From assembly GCA_024036415.1 (NCBI GenBank), contig JAMWET010003474.1, positions 1 to 64,000 of the forward strand: a stretch of DNA of 64,000 nucleotides. The letters run 5' to 3'. A program made the position numbers and the translations under genes. Shown here one piece after another: positions 12,203-25,372 of the stretch. This DNA comes from Prochilodus magdalenae. Taxonomy: Eukaryota > Chordata > Actinopteri > Characiformes > Prochilodontidae. Under the pieces are notes generated by a model. That model was not told the DNA's origin and did no database searches. It saw only the letters and a program-made list of their open reading frames with translations. Positions within the stretch are counted from its first letter, which is position 1. The number at the start of each line of letters is the position of its first letter.

Positions 12203-12370
12203 CTATAAACATCTGGGAAGTGAGGAGACCAGTTGCTGGAGTTTTGGGAGAGGAATGTTATCCCATTCTTGTCTGATGTAGGATTCTAGCTGCTCAGCAG
12301 TCCTGGGTTTTCTTTGCCTGATTATTTGTGTCATTTTGCACCAAATTCTTTCTATATAGTTCACACATTT
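12203..12370 (-). mobile_element. Tc1-like transposase C-terminal fragment
   Basis: The minus strand encodes RKPRTAEQLESYIRQEWDNI followed by PLPKLQQLVSSLPRCL. This fits the C-terminus of Tc1-type transposases (pattern xLQELExxxxEEWxxIPxxxxxxLVxSxPRR). The upstream catalytic domain is not readable, and the open frame continues to 12538 without clear match. It differs from family A, whose C-terminus reads LPQDTIRNLYNSM. Confidence 0.7.
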
Positions 12371-14324
12371 CCGAAATCTGTAGTGTGACCCATCCTTAGT
12401 TACAAGTCTGTAAAGTGTGCTTGAGATACCTATGTGTGCAATTGAAATACAGACCAACGGAATTCTGGAAGTCACTAGGGGATTCATCAGATTGGAACCT
12501 GTTGCCTGGTTAACACCTAGAACTGAAGAAATGTACAAGAAAGTGTTGCCCTCTACTTCTTAAGCTTTCGTTTTTTTTATGCAGTTTTTAGGTTTCATTT
12601 CTCTGAACCAGTTTAAGCTGTATTGTGCATGATTATTATTGTGCAATTGAGTTTTTGTCTTCTATCAATGATAGTTGTTTTAACATAATTCTTTTTGGAT
12701 GACACCAGCACCTTCAAAATATCAACACTGCTACTTTCTGTTATACAGCTATTTCTTTTCAAGGCTAATCCATTTCCAGATAAACAGCTGCAGCAGGTTG
12801 TATGCCTGAGCGTGAAGGCTAACGAACGCCTCATCTGAATGAATGAATACATTTGTATGTCTGCTCATGTGGGCGTGTGCGAGTGTGCTGCTTTTTGCCG
12901 ACACAGCACAAAGATCACCAAATGCATTAACGGTTTGGGCAGGCGCAGCTGGAGCGGCGCTGAAAGCCCGTTTAAACGCTCCACTTTAGCCTTACTGTGC
13001 AGAAAAACACAGCCAGTAATGTACGCTGATCAAAGCGGTGGAGCAGGAACTCTTTGGAGAGTCCTCAGAACAGATTCTATTTGCAATTACTTGACCCGGT
13101 GTCTGCGGGAATATGACGAGAAATTCTCTTTCTGTCTTTTTCCTTTTTATTATTTTCTACTCCATTTTCTTTTAGATTGGGACACTTTTGGTCCCATATG
13201 ATAATTCACTTCGCAAGTTACTACTTAAAGTTCTCTTGGAGAATGATGTTTGTGACAGATGTTTGTGTGAAACAATGCAGCAGATGTCTTAAATCATATT
13301 AGTAGGAGCTGCAGTTATTGTTGGTGATGCAGTATTTCCATATTAACTACTTCTAACTAATGGCTTACTGAAACAAGTGAAGACATTCTGTGGAAAGTGC
13401 TGATTCTAAACTGATTTAGTGCCTCATTTGCTGTTGGAAGAAGAAGAGAATGAATTAAATTACTGAACAGTTAATGTTGCGAGTGCAGTGCTTGGCAGAA
13501 AGTACAATGTCCCGATATATAATATTTAAGCAAACTACAATTAGGACTGTTGAACAGTAGTGGGGGGACTCTGTTTATTGATTTGCCTGCTTTGAGGTAA
13601 GTAACGGAGCTTCTGCAATGATTGGGGGTGGAGGGTATAACAACTAGGCGTTTCAGGCAGGCTGCAGGTAATAGTTTTTAGGGGTGGTTCGATATCGCCT
13701 TTTCATGTCTGATACTGACACCACAATCTTTAGTGTCTGTTGACACCGATACCAATCTGATACTGTCTATTTCCCTCTCCTAAATACCCACGCTGTTAAT
13801 AATACATATGTCTGGCTGCACTTTGCTTAACTAGCCATCTAAATAGCATCATGTTCAGACTGTGAAACTAATATCCCTCCCCCAAAAGGGGTAGAACTCA
13901 ACATGGCACAGTTATGCAACAGTGTTTTTTATTATTATAGCTTTTTTACACACAAAACTTTTAGTTTCTGATGTTTGATTTGTCAGCACCATCAAACATT
14001 CAAAAAACAAACTTAAAGTGCAACTTCATGCAATTCCTTAAGCACTCGTGATAATTTAGGCTAAAAATTCATATTGTATTATATATATTATATAGTATCC
14101 GTGCATTTATTAGGGGCATTCTGTCTACCTCTTTTATGCAAATATTAAAAATCCACATTAAAAAAATGCCTAAATGTGTTTACTTTTGGTTGAAGTGGCA
14201 TATTAGGTTTTTCCTAAAAGAGAAGTGATGGATTTTTTTCAGTTGAGTTGATGTAGTGGGAATTAAAGTTATGGCACTATGCCCTCTCAGAACAGTCTGG
14301 CCCAGCGGCATTTGCAAAGTGAGA
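12371..14324. other. Intronic stretch, possible old repeat near 13680-13790
   Basis: The GGGGTGGTTCGATATCG / GATACTGACACC text at 13680-13790 looks like a dispersed fish repeat seen elsewhere as GATAC-rich sequence, but I cannot name it. The 120-residue open frame at 12839-13201 shows no domain and is not called. Confidence 0.3.
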
Positions 14325-14354
14325 CTTTATTAGCTCTACAGAGAGCTAATAAAG
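14325..14354. repeat. Perfect 13-bp inverted repeat (hairpin, 4-base loop)
   Basis: CTTTATTAGCTCT (14325-14337) pairs exactly with AGAGCTAATAAAG (14342-14354) across the loop ACAG. It has no U-run after it and no known function in an intron. It could form a stem in the pre-mRNA or mark the centre of a palindromic element. Confidence 0.85.
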
Positions 14355-14748
14355 GATTGAATCCCATGCACAGTGAGCAGGTGTCATATGGTGTGGTGTG
14401 TTACGTCATCTTCCGGAATTTGCTCAAAGCAGTAGCTGATAAAAATACTTTCATTTGAATGGAAACCCCACTACCATCGCACCCAGCGGTCAAAAGCAGT
14501 GGTGGTACAAACAAGACGATCTCCGTAGCTCAATAGCCCACATTTTCCTGCAAACCCTTTTCAACAACAAAAAAAACGTGGACCAGTACACATCTTATTG
14601 TTTTGCATAGTTACAAAAAATACAAAGGACTAAAAACACACAGCAAATGCTCAGAGACGTTGTTGAGACCTCTCAGGAGTGAAGCAAAAAAAGCAGTCTG
14701 TATGCAGAAATAGCTGCAGGTGTGTGTGATCATGAGTGGACGGATTAT

Positions 14749-14755
14749 ATGTATG

Positions 14756-14827
<72 letters not shown>

Positions 14828-14834
14828 TATATAA
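14749..14834. repeat. Compound (GTAT)n-(AT)n-(AC)n microsatellite
   Basis: A short GTAT run leads into about 25 AT units, then an AC run and ATATATA. Tyrosine/isoleucine-rich open frames across it on both strands are artefacts. Confidence 0.95.
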
Positions 14835-16504
14835 CATTTCTATGATAGCAAGCATGTCACTTCTAACCTACCCACTTCTTACTTCGACCCAAACTACGCA
14901 ACACGCCATGAGGCAAGTTTCTTTCAGCCATGCATGCTCAGCCATCCTCTTCCAAGCCCGCATTTTTTTCCTCAGGGTACCACAGTGGAGAGACTGAGCG
15001 GTGCATGCAGTTAGCATGGCGAGCTACGGGTGCCCATCCAATTCCTTGACCAGCAGCATGCCCAGGAGGTGCCGACATACCAGCCTCACTGTACTGCCTT
15101 TTTGAATACTGGATATGCTTGCTAAACCAGCGCAGAGAAATGTGCTGATTCAAACCTGGTGCCACAGAATGCTAATTGATGTAGGCCACTGTTATTCATT
15201 ACATGCCTAACTGTAATGAAACTATGTACATTAAGAGAGCAAACAGTAACCAGTCTTTAAAATGTTTTGCAACAGCCAAAATAGCTGGCCAACAATTAAT
15301 TATCACAGAGTTCCTAAAAAACAATTTCATTTGAACAATCTTTTATTTCATAATTCAATTAACTCCCCTCCAGTTATTCCTTAAAGGCAACGAATGCGCC
15401 TTCTGCTCTCCAGGGAATTTTTGGTTGGGGAATAGGAGCTTAATCCTCTCCTTCACCAGAGGACGTGTAGTCTTTAGTCCCATTGCATCACCGTTTCTCT
15501 CCCGAGCCCTGGTCTCCCTTCTCACCATCTGCTGTTGGCTTATATAAGAGTCTTCTGGGAGGAGTGCCGTCCTTGAACAATGCAAGACCCAAAGGACCTT
15601 GCAGCACAGATGATCACACAAGTCCAGTAAATAAAAGGACAAGGCTGACTGTCTATGGGAAGAGAAGGAATTTTGACGCCAGTGGATCGGGAGTAATTCA
15701 GAGCGTAATAGAAAGCCCTGAACCGAGCCGTATGGGGCATGACCTCAGCTCACAGCAGCTGGTTGATGCAGTAGCACTTCAACTGGGGTTCTGCTAAGAT
15801 TCTTCCCTTCCTTTAACAGAAATCTTACATCAGCAATTATCGGGCTAGTAGAGGCTGACCAGTTTATTGGTTAGTTGCTGATACATAATTGATTAAAGTG
15901 GGCTATATTAAGGTGACTTGTTTACATCAGCAAAAATACCGCTGGCTACATACAGCTGGCTCTTTCAGACTTCTTCAGTTTTTCAGCTAAACACTGTTGG
16001 TCACTGTTTGTTTACTTGATTTGCGCTATGGATTAAATCAGAAGTGAAATAATTGATTTAAAAAATTCTGCATAATTGGCATTCAAGATGGTTTGCTGTG
16101 AAATGGCTTGCCATAATAACATTCCCAATATAGCCATTTGCAAGCAGTGAAGCTACATGTGTCTTTATATGTTGATGGTAAAATAGTGCTACAGATGAAA
16201 CTATGCAGATTTTTTAATTTTTTAAATTGGAAATTCCCATATACAATATAATAAAATTACTGATGTGTTTGTATGTAAGATTTCAATTGCTGTTTATCTG
16301 AGTTTTAGGAAAGAAATAACAATTGAAAAATGAAAATCACATTCAACAGTTGACAGCTGATAACATTTCAGTCTCTGAGGCACTGTTTATCTAAAACTAT
16401 GGCGTGTATATTAGGTTTATGTTCATAAAAGTAGACATCAGTATTATTGACTACCAGGAACTCCTTCAATCAAGGGCTTCAAAGGCATCAACGTCATATT
16501 AAAT
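14835..16504. other. Intronic stretch with a GC-richer, repeat-poor patch (15380-15800)
   Basis: The patch keeps open frames on both strands (plus 15483-15797, minus 15355-15642), reflecting few stop codons rather than a recognised protein. It is a weak candidate for conserved regulatory DNA. The remainder is AT-rich and unrecognised. Confidence 0.25.
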
Positions 16505-16848
16505 TAGATGGCAGTTAGATATTAGTTGAAGTTTGCATGCTAAGCAGCTAGCCCTAGTCTAATTGCATAGCTCAGATATTTGCTGAAGTTAGCATGCTAA
16601 GCAGATAGCCCCGGTCTAATTGTGTAGCTTAGATATCTGCTGAAGTTAGCATGCTAAGCAGCTAGCCTTGGGTCTAACCGTACAGCTTAGATATCTGCTA
16701 AAAGTAGCATGCTAAGCAGCTAGCCCTGGTCTAATTGTGTTGCTTAAATATCAGCTGAAGTTGGCATGCTAAGCAGCTAGCCTTGGTCTAATTGTGTAGC
16801 TTTGATAACTGCTGAAGCTAACATGCTAAGCAGATAACCAGGTCCCTG
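16505..16848. repeat. 57-bp minisatellite, about six copies
   Basis: The motif RCATGCTAAGCAG recurs at 16535, 16592, 16649, 16707, 16764 and 16821, giving spacings of 57, 57, 58, 57 and 57 bp. Each unit continues with a TAGCC-GGTCTAATTGTGTAGCT-type sequence and TGCTGAAGTTA. Units differ by point changes, and most have a palindromic AGCATGCT. Confidence 0.95.
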
Positions 16849-17008
16849 TCTTGTAACACCACTTTGTACCTCAAGAGGTGATAGTGAGTCACTATAGTTT
16901 AGTCAGTCCAACAGGAAAAGATGAGGTCATGTTAAAAGTTCTGTTCCCAGGTGGATCATTAAGAACTGGTAGCCAATTAAAGAAAGAGAAAGGCTGCCCG
17001 CTCCTGGC

Positions 17009-17026
17009 AAAAAAAAAAAAAAAAAA
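17009..17026. repeat. Poly(A) run, 18 A
   Basis: Eighteen consecutive A residues. It could be the tail of an old retroposed sequence, but no body is recognised upstream. Confidence 0.85.
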
Positions 17027-17415
17027 CGCATTTGGCAACAAACAATAAAGTGATATCTGCTGGAGATGCTACTGGAGAATAAAGGCATGAAGCTGTGAAA
17101 ATATATTTACCTGTTTTAAGGTTTAAGGTAATGTCATTTGCTATTACTGACAATTATCTGCAGTTTAGCTCCTTTAAATTAGTATCAGTGATTCATGTCA
17201 TATAAGTACTCACTGGCTTGATGACTGAGATTTTTCACCTGCTTGGGTGGTTAGAGTTGTATGTTAGTGATGTAATGTGTTTATGAGTTTAGGACAGCTC
17301 ACGCAATCCAGCTTCTGCCAGAGAGAGCGGCCAACACATGGCAGGTGTTATCTTGCGTGGGGATCCATCATGATTGGCTAGTGGATTTTCTGCATGGTTT
17401 AAGGAACAATAGTAG

Positions 17416-17474
17416 CAGACAGACAGACAGACAGACAGACAGACAGGCAGGCAGACAGGCAGACAGACAGACAG
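17416..17474. repeat. (AGAC)n microsatellite
   Basis: Tandem AGAC units with a few AGGC variants. Confidence 0.95.
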
Positions 17475-19427
17475 GGTCTTTGTAAAGGGCGACAGATTAT
17501 AAGGCTTAAATCTGAACTGATACAGTAGTGGTCACGGCACACTCCAAGCGCATTGTGCAACTGTTCAGTCCACAGGGTGCAGCAGAAACTCCACATGACG
17601 CCAGGCCTGCAAGAGTATGAGGGATCAGTAGTGCCATTCTGCAACACCAGCACGACTGATGTGGCCTGTTCTGACTGATCTGTGGTCCTCCATATGTTTG
17701 TATGTGTGCCGACAGCAAAACCACTGTACTGACAGATCTATTAGTCTCCCTCATATACTCTGTCTATTGCCCACCACAGACACTTTAATACAATCGTTCT
17801 GCAAAATAAAAATTAATTTGGCAAACAGATCCAAAATTAGTGTATCAAATGTGCTTTAAAGCTTGAGTAGGTGATTTTGTAGAAACCTGGAAGATGTACT
17901 GTAACATGAGCTATTTTACCAAGTAAGCCATCGCAGTCACATGATTGGAGCCTCAGCCTGGAGCCTCAACCTGATTCCCAAACTCACCATAGAACACATC
18001 AAACAGAAGAACAGGCGCGAGCTCACTGCTGGGTCTCACTCCCCCAACTGTTAGCTGGCTAGGCTGATAACCAAGCAACACCACAATACCATCCAACACC
18101 ACTTGCTCAAAACTACAACCATCAAACACACAAACACAGACTACATACAGGATCTTACACCTACAGCTACTAATAGACTCCACACACCAACAAATGATGT
18201 AATGTCGCTTGGCAGACAGGAAGGTTGGCTATACTATTATTTAATCCAGTCCAAATAAAATTGGATTGGGTTGTTACTCATTAAAATTTTGATTCTTTTG
18301 TTGTCACAGCATTTGATTTATTGTCTGGTATTTGGGATGTAAAGAGGAAGTATGGAATGTATATCAGGAAATGCAACAATACGTTTTTAAACTGTGTCAC
18401 CCACTTTGGCCATGGTAGTGGCAGTTCCTATCACCAAAGATGTAGTACGCTTTGGTGTTATGGATAAAGCCAAAAAAACTCTTGCAAGTTGCAAGTTCTG
18501 CTCAGCTTTTTCAATACTTGTCAGATGAATATTGATGTGGTTTTATGTTCAGTCAGTGTGTAAAGCATTTCACGACCTTTTTTGATTTTGCTGAATTACA
18601 TTATGTTCATTTCTGACTAATTAGTTTGATTTAGTTGTTCGCAGATGGAAAGCTTGCTTGGGGGCAGTCACAAGTTCTGAAGTTCCCGTCTGTCTGTTCT
18701 TACATTCTTCTTCACAATCTGACCAAACGGGCTGCAGGTCAAATATTATTGTGGATAGAACACTTCTCAGTCAAACAGATGGTGTTGTTGGAAGTTTTTT
18801 CTTGTAGAACTGAGAATATACCGCACTGTGTATTAGTACTGTGTAAAGACAATTCTTTAGAGCTATTGATGTAATTTGTTCTTGTAAATGAGTAAGTCTT
18901 TATACAGTTAGAAGACTTTGATCACTGATAGGTTGAGAGCTGGTATGGTTCATGTCCTCTTCGGTTTATTTGGTGTACCTGACAGAGTCAGCTCTCTAAA
19001 GTACACTCAAACTGCTTGAAAATCACTCTTGTTCCAAAAAATTGGACTGGCTACACGTCCCATGCTGCTGCCTTTGTTAAGCAACATAAAAGCTTCAACA
19101 GACAACCTTGTCTGCATAGTTCAATCATTCTGATGTAAACAAAGTTAAAACAAAAGGTGTGAATTTGTTTTTGAGTGATTTGGTATGAAATGACTTTATT
19201 TAAACAAACTTAAATTCTTTGGTGGTGTTGATGGAAACCTGGCCTTGCTTTTATTTGATTTACTATCCATTCAGTATATGTGTTGTCTCAGGTTTTCTAT
19301 GTAATGTTTAGTAAAATTTGTTTGGGGAATGTTTTGACTTAGAATGCTCTAAATAGAATTAACAAAAAAGGCTCAATGGACAAAAAATTTGTTTAACACA
19401 AAGATGACTGGGCTATAAGTACCGGTG
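17475..19427. other. Intronic stretch, no gene recognised
   Basis: It includes a C/A-rich patch at 17930-18190 with no open frame resembling a known protein. No repeat family was named. Confidence 0.4.
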
Positions 19428-19632
19428 GGGTATGTGACGGGATTCATAGATTGAGATGTGGTGATAAAGTCCGATGAATATGTGAAACATGAGTCACAGA
19501 GCAGATGTTAGTGATTGGCAAAATGAAGTCATTACATTTAGATGTGCCAAACCCATGGTGTGAAGGAAATAGCTGAATTTGCAGGTGTATGGAAACGTGT
19601 GGTCATATGGGTCTACTAGCAGTGGCTAAACT
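19428..19632 (+). mobile_element. Tc1-type transposase N-terminal relic (copy 1)
   Basis: From an ATG at 19489 the sequence reads MSHRADVSDWQNEVITF. After a frame shift it continues EIAEFAGVWKRVVIWVY. This fits the first helix-turn-helix of a Tc1-type transposase (xxSEIAxxxGVSxxTVxxVY). It is homologous to 54950-55165, including non-coding sequence upstream (GGGATTCATAGATTGAG). It has internal stops and a shift, so it is dead. Confidence 0.5.
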
Positions 19633-22600
19633 TATTTCCTGTGAAGCTATAATCATTAATGGATGGCGTTAGAATTCTGGTTCCTATCACTAACAGTGGA
19701 AACAATTTGACAAGTAGACACGTTTCACATTTCACAAACCACCCTGCATGATTTTCTTTACACTGCGATGCATTAATCACGCAGAGTGTTTGGGTATTTG
19801 GTGGAACTCCTTACTGATTGTTATAAATTTCTGATAAATATGAATAAATGATGAATCCATCTTGCAAAGTAATAAGTAAACAGGACAGAAACAACATTCA
19901 GAGGATCACTCAAGAACACTTTTAACATGTTTTCACTTGCATAGAAGCTGATGACCCATTAAAAAGACCTGCACCACTAGTACACAAAGGCCATCAGTAC
20001 TGAGAGCCTCTCTTGGTAAAACTGATCATAATGTGCATGTAGTCTTTATGCAGTTTGAGTATTCTCTTGTAACGTTTGATAATCTGTTCCAGCCTGGGCA
20101 TGGGACAGTTTACAAAGCCTGAGAATATCACAGATAAATGTGATGAGTCCCAGTGCTATGGCCTACACCGGTGGGGCCGCTACAGTGTTTATACAAGTGA
20201 GCACTTAGGAGAAGAGTTTCAGACAGGACGACGCGTTCATTTGCCAGGGTGGTTTCTGGCCTAGATTGCTCAGATGAAGCACAGAAAGCGATTCGGGAAG
20301 CTAATATAGCCTTCAATATTCCCACTAGTGTCAAATGTATCTGATGTAATAAAGTTGCAGCTGTCAGATGTATTTGACCAAGCCATCATTGCCAAGAGAA
20401 GCTGAGCACAAACTGTTTATCGGTGGTTTGCCACAAACGTCGGCACACAGAGTATGTGTGTGCACATGTGTAAGCCAGCCATTCCCAAAGCCTAAGACCA
20501 TGCTCCATGGAGCAGAGTTACTGAAAGAGACGCTCATTAGTAGATCAATATATGGACTCATCAAAGGAAGTGATTACGTCAACATGAGGTGTTCATTTTT
20601 TCCTTGTCATGTGCTGAGCGCATATGGAAATTTAAAAACTCCTACTAAATGAATCCTGGTTGTTTGAAAGTTGTATAATTTTGAGCTTGTGGTGAGTATA
20701 ATCTCATTCCTATGTGCAGCACAAGTTGTTCCAAATGGAATGGCATCTCTGATTTCTTTACAGTTGTGTTTATAGGAACCAGGAGTCCCACATGCACAAC
20801 ACATGTATACCCAAACCCCACAATAGACCTCCACACATCTGTATGTAATGGGGATGATGGGAACATATTTATTATCTTCCTATATGTTATTTGAACATCT
20901 AGGAAGATCGATTTTCTTTGGGTAGTATTTTGTCTAATAATGCCTGCATGTTATCCTCCACCACTAATATATGTTTTAAATTTTTTAAAAATCTGTTTTA
21001 ATTTATATATATATTTTAGGCAAAGCGCTCATCTCAAACTACTGTAATGATGATGAGTGTATTTATCTGTTAACTTTGTTCAAAATTATACATTATATTA
21101 GTTTTCTGTTGTTTCTGTTATCAGAATAAACTCCTACCAGCCTGTTTCATCTAATAATACTCCTGCATGCAATGGCAGGTTGTCGGGTATTCCATGTTAC
21201 GTGACTCCATCAAAGACACGTTGTTACCTAACAAACTAAGAGTACATGGAGTACAAGTGAAGGCTTAAACAGTTGGGAAGGAAGATTAAAGGTAGGGTAC
21301 AATTAGGTTTTGTAAGAGGAAGTTTTTGAGGCTGCATAAGGTGCGTCTGTCTATTTCATCGCACTCCTCAGTCCAAATCAACAGTGAAGATTCATTTTAT
21401 GAGGATTTATGACCTTGTGGCTGTTCGTGAGAGCTCTTCCCAGCAAGTAGCAATATCGTCAGTGCAACATGGGATTTCTGTGGTTGCAGTCACAAAGGCA
21501 TTTTAAGCAAGGAAATAGTTTATGTGTATTATTTCAAAAAGTTCAAAAAAACATTAAAAAGTTTCTTTCTATACATTTCTCTTGAGAGTATTTGTACAAC
21601 AAACAACCTCATGGGACATATACGTAATTCATATGACAGCTTTGGTTGGTTTTCAAGGTGAGTTAAAAATAAATAATCATCCCCAGGAACATTATTCAGA
21701 TTTTTTTTCTACACAAATTTTCTATCTTTTATTTCATGATGTTTTGCTTTTAATGAACCCTAATGAAACCAAACTTCAGCCAGGAAGTCTATACCTTTTT
21801 TGGTCCTTTCATCACGATGATAAAATATTTGGTTTAATTTTGGTGTCACTGACTAAGCAGATTTTACTAAATTGTATAAAAGTAATTAATTAAAGAAATA
21901 ACACAGGACATTTAAATCAAATTTTCTTGCATCATTTATTGTAAGATGTAAAATATAATAAGCTATTTATATAGTGCATGAAAAATCTTTTTTAAGAGCA
22001 CATGTGAGTATTGCATAAGTCTCTTTTTCAGGGAAAGCATTTTAAAAAGACTGGACCTCATAACTAAAATTCTTAAGTTTTTTTGAAAGTTTGTTTTCTA
22101 TGAAAAGTCTTAAGAAAGTGTCTACATCAGATTCATGGTGCATTCTTAAATCACTGGATTCTTTGTGCTTTTAGGTGTGAGTAGATTCTGTTCTTATCTA
22201 AGAACAAATCCAGAGAGGAAAACATTAGTGAATGGCAAAATCTTGTGAATGTCCAAATGTTTGTCTTACGTTCCTTCACAGATGTCCCAGTTCCTTCCCA
22301 CAGTAGAAACTGTTACTTCACCAAAGTGGAGACCAAAACTTCCCATCAAAGCCCTTGAATACAGAAGAAACACATAATCTAAATACCTGACTGTAGTTAA
22401 TCGAAGGTTCATCAGAGTATGACTGATTAGCATCGTTCATGTGTAGCTCCTAATTTTGCACCTTGATGAAGAACTGGAGACCAAACTCCAAAAAGGTACC
22501 TTTGACAGTAGAGACACAAACAAGGCGACTATTAGATTTGTCTCCTATATGCTGCTACAAGGCTGTGACAGTGTTTACCACTTTCTGATTCACATTTTCC

Positions 22601-25162
22601 ATATCTAATGATGTCACTTTATTAAACTGATAGAACTAAGGCATGTTTTGAAAATGGATGTGTGGAGATCACTGCCACTTTGGCTATTAAGCCAGCTTTG
22701 TGCCCTGAGCAGAATGAAGATCGGTTAATGACGAAATCGTAATTTGAGTCTCGCTCGATTCTACAATATACTTCCCTAATCCGGCCCTCGAGGACGCCCC
22801 ACGTGTGTTTCATTTTTCTCCTATTTTACTCAAGAAAGATAACCACACCATGATTACTTGTACCAGGAGTTTTGGCTCTGCAGAACTGCCTGGAACATGA
22901 GTCAAGATGCCACAATGCATTTTCTTTAATAATAGTCTTTGATAATGAATCCTTCAGGTGTTATTTCTCTTCCCTTTTTAATTTGGCACAACTTGCTAAG
23001 CTCTGGACGAGCTATGAAAGCTGTCTTTGTGCTGTACCCTTGTGAATATGTATAATGACAGGCTCAGTTGGATGCAGTTTTTTAACAATATCTTGTGGAG
23101 CTATTGAGCTTCTTTGTAATGGAGAAATCTGAAGTCATTGTGTTTACGCATTAAGGTTTCAGCTCATGCTGGTATTGTGACAGCTCACAGTGGCCAGGCA
23201 GTAATAGTGCAATGCATAATCTCTGCAGAAAGAAAGTCTACAACTGGAATTGCCATGCTTAACTGGATTTGTTGACCCATAAGTCTACAGAGAAGGTTGC
23301 GTTGGAGGGATTATCATCGTATGGCTGCAGAAAAACTCTGAGGTTTAAATCCTAACCTTATTTTTTAACTGGTTGTTTGAGAAGGCAAAACAGGTTGCCA
23401 TGGTTGACAGGGGTCAGAATAGGGTTAGAATTTGCCAGTCATGTAGTAACAAGCTGTCAAAATTGTGATGAAACCTAGCTCAAATATTTTTTACTTTTGC
23501 ACTTTTTACATTGTATGCATGTTTACTGACAATCTGACCAACAGAAATAGACCATGCTTCATTCTGTAGTCCACTTTATGGCCAGATTTGGAACTCTGGA
23601 TTTTGTTTTTTTAGTTTTCTAAAATTAGTCTTAGTCTTGGCTAACTCGAAGTTTCATCCTGTTTACATTACTCTCCTGTATATCACTAAATCCTCTGAAT
23701 TATGAGGTTGCTAAAAAATTGTAATATTAATACTGCTAAATGCAAGCTAATGCTACGGCGGATCAATTCGGTTTGTCTCTCCAGCGCAGAAACAGCCAGT
23801 GACGATGAGCGACCAGCGACAAGAGGCGAAAGGACAAGAGGCTTATTTTGTTACTGAGTCTTTAAGACTGTAATTATGTAAATTAGCTCTTTTTTGGCTG
23901 CCCCCTATTATTGTACCGACCAGTCTGAAAGACCCTTTAACAGAAAAGACAATGCTGTAGCCTAAACAGGTGCATATGGGTGCATTTTACATTTTTATGA
24001 CATCACAAAAAACAATACATTGAAAATAAGCGGTGTAGTTTCTATATTTTGACTGTATGCAGAGAGCAAGTGGTAGTTATTGTTAATTCATACATGCTGC
24101 AAAATGTGCTCAAAATCACTTATTTCTGTTTTCATGATATGGGCTCTTTAACATAGATTATATTTAGGAAGATTTGCCCTCCTAGCTACTACTAGCATTA
24201 CTCCTATAAAGAGGCTTTGTCACAACTGATCCAGAGAACTGATTCGGTATCAGCACTGATGCTCTGCTACATGGCCTCAGGTATTGTATCTGATACGGGG
24301 TCAGAGATTTCCTCCCCCACACAATAAATCTTATTAGAGAATAGACAGGAGAGGTCAAAGGGTTTGCTGTGGCATCCATATTCATTGTGATGACTCAAAG
24401 AGGGGAAGACTGTAGATCTTTTTGCATGATTAGACACTGAGCATGTGTTTCGTCTCTAACAGGGAAAGGACAAAGCTCATTGGGCAGAGATGCATTTCAG
24501 CAATGAATGGAACAGAGTGCTGAACTGAGCTGCAGTCCATGGCTTCGGCCTAGCTTAAATCTCTACTCTGTCACGACCCAGTGATGCGCTAAAACGTTCA
24601 GTGAGGTTTTATTGAACTTCTCCTTTCGTCTCATGAGTGATGGGGAAGTTTTTAAAGCTCGATAGACACATGAATTACAGCAGGGTGAGCAGCACTGCAC
24701 TCTACAGCATAATGTTTGGGTAATGATTTTAAAGCGACAGTCTGTCTGATTTTTGGAGGTTTTTATGTTTATCACAGCAGTTTTGTTGTGGAAAAAACCC
24801 TGTCCTGACTTGCTTTGCCTGTTGTTTATACAGGCCTCGATTCTGGCAAAGGCACATTTCACAAAGGAATGCTAAATTCCTAACCATTTCTGAATGCTAA
24901 TAAATAATTAATGGGATGCTAATATTGCTAGTAATGAGAAATGCTATCAGTGCTAATGAGTAATGAAGGATAGTAATGAATTATTAAAATAATCAATGCA
25001 TGTTTTGAATTCATGAAATACTAATATTGCCAACAATTAAGCTGCCAATCAATTAATAAAATGTTAACATTGCTAACAATTAAACAATTAAACTAGTGAT
25101 GGATTAGTGGAATGCTACGATTACTAAAAATAATGAACTGGTAAAGGCAATCAACATTAACA
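19633..25162. other. Long AT-rich intronic stretch, no gene recognised
   Basis: Text such as CATGATATGGGCTCTTTAA near 24134 resembles the end of an old dispersed fish repeat, but I cannot define it. From about 24890 to 25140 the sequence is a loose array of AATGCTAA / ATTGCTAA words. No open frame carries a recognisable domain. Confidence 0.35.
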
Positions 25163-25372
25163 ACATTTAGCTGACGCTCTTATCCAGAGAGACGTACAAG
25201 GTTAATCATTTTACAAGTAGGCCAGCACAGTATTGTATAGTATAGTATAGTCTTGCCCAATGACTATTATTGGTGTAGCACAGCATAATCACCCAGACCA
25301 GGAATCAAACCCCAACTTCCCACATGGTGTGCTATCTAAGTGACAAGCGGTGTTATCTGTTGCGCCACACCA
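25163..25372 (-). mobile_element. tRNA-derived SINE (copy 2, inverted)
   Basis: Read on the minus strand it begins TGGTGTGGCGCAACAGATAA, has a B-box-like GGTTTGATTCC, then CACCAATAATAGTCATTGGG, and ends CTCTGGATAAGAGCGTCAGC. It is the same family as 4139-4356. A (TATAG)n/(ACTAT)n expansion at about 25234-25251 lies inside it. AATGCTAA-type words occur on both sides, so it appears to have inserted into that array. Confidence 0.8.

Noticed and set aside
12839..13201. 120-residue open frame as a gene
   Set aside because: No domain, no recognised splice context, and a low-complexity FCLFPFYYFLLHFLL end typical of T-rich DNA.
14611..14997. Tyrosine/isoleucine-rich proteins on both strands
   Set aside because: They are translations of the (AT)n microsatellite.
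15483..15797. 104-residue open frame as an exon
   Set aside because: No recognised domain and open frames on the opposite strand across the same region; kept only as a repeat-poor patch.
16505..16848. CRISPR array
   Set aside because: Units are directly tandem 57-bp copies with similar sequence throughout, without unique spacers, and the genome is eukaryotic.
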